Below the pieces are notes generated by a model. It saw nothing but the letters and a program-made list of their open reading frames with translations. It made no database searches and was not told the DNA's origin. Below are positions 54,955-64,000 of a stretch of DNA of 64,000 bases, piece after piece. The stretch is from positions 23,352,808-23,416,807 of the forward strand of contig CM064417.1 of assembly GCA_032690845.1 (NCBI GenBank), in the 5' to 3' direction. Both the position numbers and the translations under genes were made by a program. Within the stretch, counting starts at the first letter, position 1, and every line of letters starts with the position of its first letter. The DNA is from Eleusine coracana subsp. coracana (Eukaryota; Streptophyta; Magnoliopsida; Poales; Poaceae).

Positions 54955-57900
54955 TCATACTCCTATCCGAGATATACTATGTATTCCATACCAATACCTG
55001 GATCGGTAGTTGGTACACTCATACAAATGATACAAAGGATGATACAATGATCTTTATTAAGTCCACGCAAGGACAATAGGTTCATACAAGTCTTATATTA
55101 CAAGCCAAGAGGTGGTTGTGCCATCCTCGAAAATAGGAAAAACATCACACAAGCTTTATTCGACTTCCGTAGGCAACTCGAGCATAGGATGCAACCTATT
55201 CGTGAAACTCCACGGGTGCTTCTTCTTCTTCTTCTTCTTCGTCCTGTGAGTAATTAAATTTAAAGCAAGGGTGAGTACCTAAGGTACTCCACTAGCCCTA
55301 CCTCTAGCAAGGGCATAAACATGCATTTGGGTAAGTAGTCAAGGAATGGGGCTAGGTTTTCAGAGTTTTGCGGAACGCCCGTATGCAGGGGGCTTTTATA
55401 GAACCAAAAGGGGGTTTGAGAGATTGAAAACAGTTTTATAACTTATGGTTGGTTGGACCTGGGGGAGGTTACAATCGATCCCGATAGTTACCATATATTA
55501 GTTGAGCCTTCCGACACACAGTCATAACGACTCTGGCACACCTTGCCAACACCTTTTACCAAAACACGGGTATCTACTATACCCACTCACACATCAATAA
55601 AATCTTAAGAGCCCAATGATTTGGTGTGTCATAACCAGTGACAACGGACATCTGAATGATTTAGGGTTAACTCTGTAGAGCTTAGTACACGATACCCACA
55701 ATCTATGTGCTCATAGCTATGGATCACATAACGCTCCCACTTCACACAGGCACGCCCACAAGTCCACTATGGAGCTTAGGGGTTCCACTTCAATCACACT
55801 TAGTCATATCACTGCACTTTGACACAGAGTCGTATAATCTTGCCAAGTATTGGACTTATCACCACTTTCATCACTATCAACCCCTGAGTCCGTTACTACT
55901 TTGCCGGGTGATACTTCCTTGCTGCCTAACCCAGGTTCCGCGTTAGTCCTGACCGTACAGGTTTTGTGGTCGTACTAAAAATATCACCAAGTTATGGTCT
56001 TAACGGATCGTTCCTAAGCGGCCGGGCAAGCACACATCAACGACAGGTGGATCTACTCCGAATACACCATCAACAAGTACCTTGTACCAGTACTAAGGAG
56101 TCTCGCCCTCGACCAAGTCTATTCCATCCATCTTCACCTTCACTTAGTTGATTTAACACCCACCAAACACAATTTTACTCATTTTGTAAAACATTGTAGT
56201 GTAAGGGTATGGTAATATGAATCACAGGGTTCTAAGCACATACTAGCTAGCAAGGGTGGCTTCATCATTAGCAAGGCTATTGACAAATTTCTAGATTTAT
56301 TCAGGTAGTGGGGTAACACTTATGGCCAATCAAGGATCTAACATTCATATCTTATATAGGTGATAAGAACGTTAGCTTTCACATAAGTGGGTTTCAACTA
56401 AGCAATCCTAAAATGACAAGGAATATTGCATATAAGAAGTAGGCTCTAAGTTGGGTGCTTTTTCAAAATAGTAGGAACAATCATGATCAAGGAGTAGATA
56501 GAGCTTGCCTCCTAACGCATCTTTGAAGTCTTCCTCAAAGTCCTCGTCCTCAGGCTCCTGCTCCTAGTTCTCTTTGTCAGGAATCGTGAACTACACGTAA
56601 GCTATCGTGACATAAAATAACACATAAATCAAGAGAAAACCAATGAAGAAGAAACCAAATTGAGAGGGGCTAGGGGAAGGGTTCCATGGGCTAGGGTTCG
56701 CGACAACAATTCTAATGGTGCAAGAATTTCCTAAATCGGAGTTACGGTTTGAAAAATAGAGCTTTTGGAAGGTCTAGGGGCCTATTTGTAATTTATAGAT
56801 GGTTCTAGGGACCTATCTATAATATAGAATATACCATGGGCTTGGTTGTAAAATGGAAGGGCTAAAATATAATTACATAAAAGTTGGGGGTACTTTTCTG
56901 TAAAAATTTTGGGCTAAAACAGAATTAGGATAAAGCTTACGAGCTAAGTGCAAAACTACAAGTTCTGCTATTTTGGAAATTTTTTGGAATTATTTTCTAA
57001 TGGGAAAACCTATAGAATAGGTCTACGGCTCGTGGATCGGGTGTACGGGGCGCGGTTTATGGACCAAAGGACAGTGGGCCTTTGATCAGCGGATCTATGG
57101 CTCGGATGTAAATACCCGAAGGGGTATGCCAAGTTCTAATCTTGATCGTAGGTGGGGAGATGGACGACTCGGGACGAAGCGCGGCTGCGCGCAGCGACCG
57201 GAGGGGAAGACGATGGCGGAGCCATAGCCTCCAACTCCAGCAAGCGCAGCACGGGGTTTGCGGTGGCTTAGCTCGATCAACAAGGGGTTAGAGGCAATGC
57301 GTGGGTGATGCCGCGCTCACGGGTATGATTGCGAGGTGGTTTAGTGGCTCGGGTCGGCTCTCGGCTGTGGCTACATCGGTGGCGGTGGAGAGAGGAGGAA
57401 GGGCTAGTTACTTGCCTTGATCGACGGCAGGCAGTGGTGCGATGATAGATCACGACACGGAATGGGGCCAGATCAAGTGGCTATTTATAGGCGAAGGGGG
57501 ATCAAGTGGCGTGGTAATGGGGCCAGATCACGACACGGAAAAGCATCATGGTAGCGCTATGCGTGTCGCGGGGCAATTGAAGGCGATGGAAGGTTGGCGG
57601 TGTGACGACTCGCTGCTCGCGTGGAGCTAAGAGCTAGATGACGGGGTGGAGGAGGGGTCTCGTCGGTGTTGCGCAAGGAGAAGTCGTGTCGGTGTCGCTA
57701 TGCGTGGTTTCATGGCGTGTGTTATGGCGGGCTGTGCTCATCGTAGGGTAGGTGGAGTGATGGTGGCGGTGGCACCTTGCATCGATGCGACGGGAGTGGT
57801 TGGCGACGGCGTCGAGCGGCACGCCGTGCGACGGGAGGAAGAGGTGAAGGGAGGGGGAAGCGCGGGAGGGGGCTGGGCTGCTGGGTTGGGCCGCACGGGC

Positions 57901-58232
57901 GCACGAGCGAGGAAAAGAGAGGGACCGCGGGAGGTTGGGCTGAGATGGGGAAGGGAGGAGGGGGCGGCCCAGGGAAGGAAAAATGTATTGGCTTTTAAAT
58001 TTCTAGTTTCCTTCAACCAATTTAAATTTCAAGAGCAGATTTAAATAAATCCAAAGAAGGAGAGCGGCCAGTCACTTATCAAGTCCGAAATTTTTAAAAT
58101 CCTAAAATTGATTTTATTCTATGACTAATTAATATTTCAGATTTTTCCTCTCTATTTTGAATTAGTTTTTCCTGAAATAAATAAAATGATTCAGGAGGTA
58201 TATTTTATGTGGCCAAAATTTAGGGTCTCACA
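54955..58232 (-). repeat. 5' LTR of the host gypsy (long LTR, about 3.3 kb)
   Basis: On the minus strand it starts TGTGAGACCCTAAATTTTGG (58232) and ends just before the primer-binding site (inner edge approximate). A CTATAAATAG box lies at 57481-57490 on the minus strand. ORFs inside (for example 57646-58044 and 55707-55946) are GC-rich or short and unsupported. The other LTR lies beyond the left edge of the window. Confidence 0.75.
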
Positions 58233-59432
58233 CTATCATAAAGTTTTATAGTTTATATTATATACTATTATACAGATACACAAACAATGAAAGACAATAA
58301 AATCATCACACCTTGGGCATCTGGTTTTTCTCTGCATCCATACTACAATTCTGGCCAAGAGCCAATTGCATAGCCGAATGTGAGGGATTTCAAAGGACAG
58401 ATAGGACTGTCACCACCTACTACCTACCTCAAGCAAACCATGGGCTACAGGGCAAATAATGCATTCTATTGATCTAAGCACCACACTTACATCTCTAGAA
58501 CAATACCCCTAATCCCCTAGCGATGGATCAGAAAAGGAGTAATCACATTTAAGTGAACACTAAGCACATGGAAATGATCTATGTCAAACATTAGTCATAC
58601 ATAGTTACAAAGATATAAATAAATACTATAGTAAGGGCCTATGTCTATAGCATAACTACACTACTAACATGCAAGCATAATAACCATATGGATGAATGGA
58701 TTACATAATCAAACAAGAAACACATGACCCAATAATAACTATATAGAAAGAGTAAATATATTAAATAGCATAAAGTCTTACAAAAGGAGAAAGATACAAG
58801 AGCCATACCACAGCTCTGAGGAAGGCTTGGGAATTGAAGAAGACTCTATTCTAAACCTAACTCCACTAAAACTAGAGAGAAACTGAAAACACAAAGAGAG
58901 TGATGCTTCTAAGTGTGTGTTGAGGAGTGAAGCCACACTCTTCAATTTATAGGGGTCCAAAGGTTGTTCAGAGGTCGGTAACTCTTTCCCTAAGGTGGAC
59001 AACCGCCTTTGGAGAGTCGAGGGGAAACCGCCAAAGGAAGCTAGGCCCCACCAGGCCCACTCCTTGTTTTGGTGAACACTCATGTTCGACCGAACAGGGG
59101 TGTGGTCCAGTGGCCCCTCGGCTCTTCTGGCACACTAGTTCGTGGACCCCTTGACTCCTCCATGGCTTAGCCCTTCTGTATGTCGGTTCAGTGCTGCGGC
59201 TATTTGATCTGTGGTAATCCCTGTTGGTGAGCTCTGATTGGTGGAAGTTGTGTTTCTTTGCCACATAGGTGTGTTTCCTCCTCTCTTTTGTTGTATCTCT
59301 CGCATGTGAGCATTTCTCCAAGTACAAGTGGGACTTTATTAATTCTAACTGACATGCATGGTAGGAATGTTGAATCCTCATTTATTTTGAGTAATATTGA
59401 TGGTTGAAAATGGTAGTTAACGACCATCAACA
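58233..59432 (-). repeat. Part of another LTR, interrupted by the host gypsy
   Basis: On the minus strand it begins TGTTGATGGTCGTTAACTAC (59432) and contains a TATAAATTG box near 58951-58943. It is cut off at 58232 where the host gypsy begins. No coding. The expected remaining part would lie past the other end of the gypsy, outside the window. The 5-bp sequence at its right edge is AAGGG (59433-59437). Confidence 0.6.
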
Positions 59433-59438
59433 AAGGGA

Positions 59439-60893
59439 ATGACAAAAGATGAGATCCTTGGAAAGCTCACATCCTTTGAGAACTATATGGAAGGCGTGGA
59501 TGATGTTCGGTCTTCAAATCTTGCACTTCAAGTTGAAGATGTTCAAACCATTAAGTGTAGCAGCAAGGAAAAGATGAAGCAGCTCTTGGAGGATCAAGAC
59601 CTTGAGCTTGATGAAGATGATCTTGCTCTTGTCATGATGATAATGAATTTTAGAGGAAGAAGCTCAAGAAAAGGAGGTGATTGCTTCAAATGTGGAAAGA
59701 GTGGGCACTTCTTCAAAGATTGCCCAAAGCTCAACAAAGATAAAAGGAGACAATCACACTTCTCATGTGAAGATAAAGGTGAGATCCCAAAGCCCAAGCA
59801 TGAGAAGAAGAAGCTGCACCACAAGAGAGAAGAGAAGCATAAGGGCAAAGGCAAGGAGAAGAAGAAGCACTTTCACAAAGCCTTCGTTGGAGGGTCAATA
59901 AGTGATGCCTATTCGTCTCCAAGTAAGGAAGAACAACAACAAGAAGAAGCAATTAGATTTGCATTTGTAGAAGATAATGAACCCATGTGTTTCATGGCCA
60001 AGAACCCAGGTGGTGACTCAAGTGACTGTTAAAGCGATAATGATGATAATGAAGATGAAGAAGATGATACGCCTTCCTATGAAGAAGTGTACATCATGTT
60101 TGAGAAGACTCACAAGCACGTCATCAAGCAAACTAAAAAGGTTGAAGAGGTAACACAAGAGTGTAAATCAGCTATGTCCCAAGTCGATGAGTTTGAGAGT
60201 GAGCTCAAGGAACATGGCACTTCTCATGAAGCTCTAAGTAAGAGTTATGACAAACTCAAGGGTGATCATGTAGAGCTTGTTGAGAAGTACACGGGTCTTG
60301 AGCTTGCATATGAAGCTATCAACGTAGATCACATTTCTCCCTCTTCTTCTAGCTCTTCTAAATTAATGCTCGCACTATTGAAGATGAGATAACCCACTCT
60401 TGTAAATATTCAACTCTTGAGACTTGTATTTTGAAGGAATATCATTAGATCAACGAGGAAAGGGAGATGGTGTTTGATGGCTTTGATCGGCTCACAAGAG
60501 ATAGAGCAATGAACAAGGAGATTCTAGGAAGGAACCTTGTGAACAATACCCCACACCGTGGACTTGGCTCCTACTCGACCGTCATCGACACCGTGTCAAA
60601 AGTGATGATATTCCATCTTCCGGAAGACTACTTTTGTGACTGGTGCTATAAGGATGGTCACATCAACAATTATTGTCCTATGATGAGAAATTCCAAGAAT
60701 TGACCTAATGCTAACTTGTTGCCATGAAAACACACATTTCAAGCTCTTTAGGAACAAGGATGGCAAGGTGATGGCAAAACCATTGGTACCTCTGAACAAG
60801 AAGAGGAGGACAAAAAGGACATGGGTGCCCAAGTGGATTGTTGACCTTAAAAGGGACACAAAGCTCAAATGGGTCCCCAACAAGGACACCTAG
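59439..60893 (+). pseudogene. Copia-type gag remnant
   Basis: The frame 59439-60032 starts inside gag (MTKDEILGKLTSFE, as in plant copia gag after the UBN2 domain) and has a zinc knuckle CFKCGKSGHFFKDC, intact C-C-H-C, followed by Lys-rich sequence and AFVEDNEPMCFMAKN. Further blocks are a coiled coil (60087-60392), DYFCDWCYKDGHINNYCPMM near 60630-60690 and WVPKWIVDLKRDTKLKWVPN (60820-60890). No protease, integrase or RT follows, so the element is deleted after gag. Its start is cut by the LTR at 58233-59432. Lineage is probably SIRE-like or a non-autonomous derivative. Confidence 0.7.
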
Positions 60894-62619
60894 ATGGATG
60901 GAGGTGGTGGACCAATCTACCTGCTTGTAGAACAAGTCAAGTGCACCACAACTGTCATGTGCCCCAACTTTCATATCAACTTATAGAGCAGGTACCCCTT
61001 GTACATAGTAATGGTAGTGTGTTTCTCCCTTATGCATTGCATGGTAATGTAGGACTCCTTTGTGTACTAGTATGCTTTGCATTCATGCATATGTAAATAA
61101 CTAAAAGAAAAACACATAAAAATTAGCCAATGTCTAACCCGCTTAAGATAGCTATAAGCAAGGTGTTAGGCTTGAGTTGGTTGTTTGGTTCTGTCAAGAC
61201 AAGGGCATGGTTTATAGTGAGTAATCTTGAGGGGGGATCAAACTAGACATTGATAGGTTTCCTTTATGTGTCTACATGTCATGTTTAGATTCTTGCATTG
61301 TACAATTGCTTGTTCCATGCATCATGTACATAAACACAAAGGAGGTATGACACTCTTGGAGAATTATGCCTTATGTGCCATATGAGATCACATCTCTACA
61401 ACAGTGACCAAAGGAAAGGTTTGGTGCTTCACGCCCATTGGCAAGCTCTTATGAACTCCGAGGTTAAACCTACATGTGTGGTTCTTATGCTAAGGGTCAT
61501 ACATACCCATTTGGCTCTTGTTCACTTTGGTTCTTATTCAATTGCTTCTTTATTTACCATTTGCAAAAACTACTAATCTCGTGGGCAAACTATTTGAAAA
61601 ATGAGTGTTTGAGAGTTCTCTTCCAAGTTCAAGTTGGAGTTTTTCTTGTGAGCTTGGTGAGGCACTTGAACTTTGGAAGAAAAACCTTAAAATCAGCTTT
61701 TCTGTCATCATCGTAATGTACAGTGGTATCACCGTAATGTGCATTGAGTAGATCACTGCTCAGACTCGACACTATGCCTCTACTTGTCACCGTATCATAG
61801 GGTGGGATCATTGTAGATTCTAACATCAGTCACAGTATGGTACATTGACTCAGCTAGGCATAGAAGTCTCTAGGAGTCACCGTGTATTATGATGATGTCA
61901 CTACAAATTACGGCGATCGGTTTCATCGTGAAAATCCAAGTCTTGATCTATGCCTTTGATTTCCTTGTGATCGGTCCCGGCCGTTGATTCAATTTTATCT
62001 CTAAGCTGCCATAACAAACCATAACACTCATGGTAAAAATCACCAGATCAATAAAATCATCTCTAAAGCCGTCGTCTTCAGTGTCCTGCTCCCGATGTTG
62101 TCGTGCTCACCCAGGTATCGACACTTCTTGCTTTGCAACCGCTGTGCCTCCAACCTCAGAGCACCGCCACCGTGCAGCTCCACTGCCCATCCTACACCAC
62201 TATCCATGCCTGCTCAGCCCCGAGCTTACGTGCCACCAAGAGCACGCCGCCATGGTTTTCCATTTTCTTCGGTGATTGACATAAAGTTTTGACTTTTTAC
62301 ATTGATTACCTATTCCTCTTTGTTCTAGGGTACTGTGCTATCTTACATCATTGTTTCATGCCCTAGATTGTTGCAATTTTCTAGTGCCATGCTAGTAGCT
62401 TATTTTCTTGATCTTGTTCATGCATTACTAGGTTAATTGTTTGATCATTGTTGCAATTAAGGTTAATTTCTAGGTATCTTGTTGCACATTGATCCCTGCT
62501 CAGTTCTAGGTCACATATGTCATTAAAGTTCAATCTTTGCATGTGACACTAGAATACCTCCACACCTAGAGTCGATAATCACCATTGTTTACATTGCTTA
62601 TATTACTAGTGATCATGTC
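60894..62619. other. Non-coding retrotransposon-derived or intergenic sequence
   Basis: No recognised coding. A purine-rich GAGGGGGGATC stretch at 61229 could be a polypurine tract of the gag-remnant element. Repeated TCACCGTATC / GTCACCGTGTATTATG phrases occur at 61780-61900. The Pro/His-rich ORFs at 62030-62292 have no recognised match. Confidence 0.45.
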
Positions 62620-64000
62620 TGAGAAACTATGTTGATATGTGCCACAATTTGCAATATGCGATGAGTAATTAACATTGGCTGATTTGGTGCTTGAGTTCAA
62701 ATGTGGGAATTTCTGGATTGCATGAGTTTGTGCATGGTTATGGTTATGACTAACCGGAATTAGTAAAGGTGTTGGAGAAGTTGCAGGAGATGGGCAATGT
62801 GTTTGCTTCTCTCATGATGTGTAGGTTAATGGAGTCAACTTGGCAGTCAACGGTGAGAGGATCGGGCACATTTTGGGGGCTTGGGGCTAGACGATCGAGG
62901 CCGGGTGAAGTCAAGGGTGAACCACACCGTACACGTGGAGAGGCAAGGAGCACAAACAATTTCACGGTTGAGCCTCAAAACTGTCGGAGCGATGAAGACA
63001 GCATGTTGAATAAGTCAAGGGGAGGGGATACCGGTGCAAGTGACAAGGGAGCCCAATGGTGCGGGACCGGGAAAGACTTGCCGGTGGTCAGGATCACGGG
63101 ACAAGGTGACACGTGTCAACATCAAGGAAGACATGCTTTGAGAAGCGTGGAAGACGGTTTTCCGGTTTGGGCCTCAAAACCGGTGGCGGCATTTCGTGGT
63201 GCACGGGGTACCATCACGGAGCTTGTGTCAAGACGAAACAAAGATGTGAAGGGCCCGAGGGCATCCGAGTGACGAGAAAAGAGTTTGACAAGTTTGCCCC
63301 TGGTGGTAGGTGGCAATGTATTGTAGATAAAGGGTATTGTGGTCTTTAGGACAATCCCTAGGCCGATATAAGGAGAGGGTGTCTTTTCCCATTAGCCTTG
63401 TGTTAGGGTTTCATTCCATAGAGCTATGAGTGTGCTTCATGTTGTAGTGGAGAGAAGGGAGTGTGTGAGAGACAAGCTTTTCTCTTCCAAAATTTAGGAG
63501 GAAGAGGGTGGCTTCCGAGCCCTATATCCATGACTCTTGTATACAAGAATCAATGATATGAGATTCATATTTCATGCTCAAAATCTTCCTCTCCCCCTAA
63601 ATCCTGAATTTCTCTTTTTCCCTATTTTCAGAGCTATTTTCGTGTGTATTTTCAATCTCGATTTTAATTGGGTTTTGGGATGAATTTCTTGGGGGATCTC
63701 TGTGCTAGAACGTGCCTGAACATTCCTTGATGGATCCTTGATTCAATCTTATGCACGAGCACCTTTGATTTCATGGATTTTCTCAAGAACATTCAAACCC
63801 TAGGCTTTTTGGTAGAACCTAAAATTTGTGACGAATTCTTGAGCATTTCGTGTGATTCCACTTGGAGAAGGAACGTCCTACCATGAGACATCTTCTGTAC
63901 AAGTATCATGATTTTTGGAGTTTGTTTTGACTAGGTTTCGCTAATTTCCTTGCCAAATCTCGAGAGCAGTTTCTATTCTGTCGAGGGTCGATCGGCTGTA
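62620..64000 (+). repeat. LTR related to the nested copia 3' LTR, truncated by the window end
   Basis: Starts TGAGAAACTATGTTGATATG and is collinear with 45653-47000: AGGAGATGGGCAATGTGTTTG, the GGATCGGGCACA phrase, GGTGACACGTGTCAAxATCA, GATATAAGGAGAGG as the TATA region, and GAGGAAGAGGGTGGCTTCC. No polypurine tract precedes it, so this is a 5' LTR or a solo LTR. Predicted ORFs inside (62769-63349) are LTR sequence. Confidence 0.85.

Noticed and set aside
57646..58044. 132-codon Gly/Arg-rich plus-strand ORF and minus-strand partners
   Set aside because: GC-rich sequence within the long gypsy LTR; all frames are open by composition and no domain is visible.
62030..62292. Cys/His/Pro-rich ORFs before the last LTR
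   Set aside because: Overlapping frames, no domain and no splice context; treated as unsupported.

Overview
This window is plant nuclear DNA, almost certainly from a large-genome grass. It is a dense nest of transposable elements with no clearly intact single-copy host gene. The grass assignment is inference. It rests on the element families recognised: Ty3/gypsy elements of Tat and RIRE3-like type, SIRE/Maximus-type Ty1/copia elements whose LTRs carry poly-C tracts, Stowaway MITEs (CTCCCTCC ends at TA), an element lying inside (TA)n that resembles rice Micron, and a GRF zinc-finger gene of a type common in grasses. I see no bacterial operons, rRNA, tRNA or CRISPR arrays.

The central object is one very large CACTA (En/Spm) DNA transposon from 489 to 51222, about 50.7 kb. 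Its ends are inverted CACTACAAGG termini, and subterminal repeats line both ends. It sits inside the reverse-transcriptase gene of a minus-strand Ty3/gypsy element. The RT reading frame stops at one end of the CACTA and resumes at the other, with a 3-bp target duplication (ACC/ACT on the gypsy strand). Three LTR retrotransposon insertions make up about 21 kb of it: a Tat-type gypsy (19071-29588), a solo LTR (36451-38314) and a copia element (38568-47391). About 29.5 kb of CACTA-derived sequence remains.

Layout inside the CACTA: left subterminal repeats (489-1260); a decayed minus-strand TNP1-like gene (about 1.87-7.14 kb) interrupted by a LINE fragment, (TA)n tracts and the Micron-like insertion; three diverged copies of an acidic, Cys-containing protein gene (8.19-9.13, 16.74-17.55 and 18.37-18.87 kb), set in a segmental duplication with several MITEs; a small unknown three-exon gene (15.4-16.4 kb); the nested Tat gypsy; the second duplication block (29.6-33.8 kb); a decayed TNP2 transposase (34.2-48.6 kb) split by the solo LTR and the copia element; then two captured genes on the minus strand, a GRF zinc-finger protein (48.7-49.3 kb) and a DEDD 3'-5' exonuclease (49.6-50.5 kb); and right subterminal repeats (50.64-51.22 kb).

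Right of the CACTA the host gypsy continues in reverse order: RT, protease, gag, an extra upstream ORF, primer-binding site and a long 5' LTR ending at 58232. That gypsy appears to have inserted into another minus-strand LTR (58233-59432), which abuts copia gag remnants (59439-60893). From 62620 to the window end lies an LTR related to the 3' LTR of the nested copia element.

Nearly every coding region carries stops, frameshifts or lost catalytic residues, so the window reads as a fossil record of at least four nesting levels. The most unusual points are the size and gene content of the CACTA, the copia insertion that has a 3' LTR but no 5' LTR (its primer-binding site directly abuts the target duplication), and the captured exonuclease with a changed catalytic Asp.
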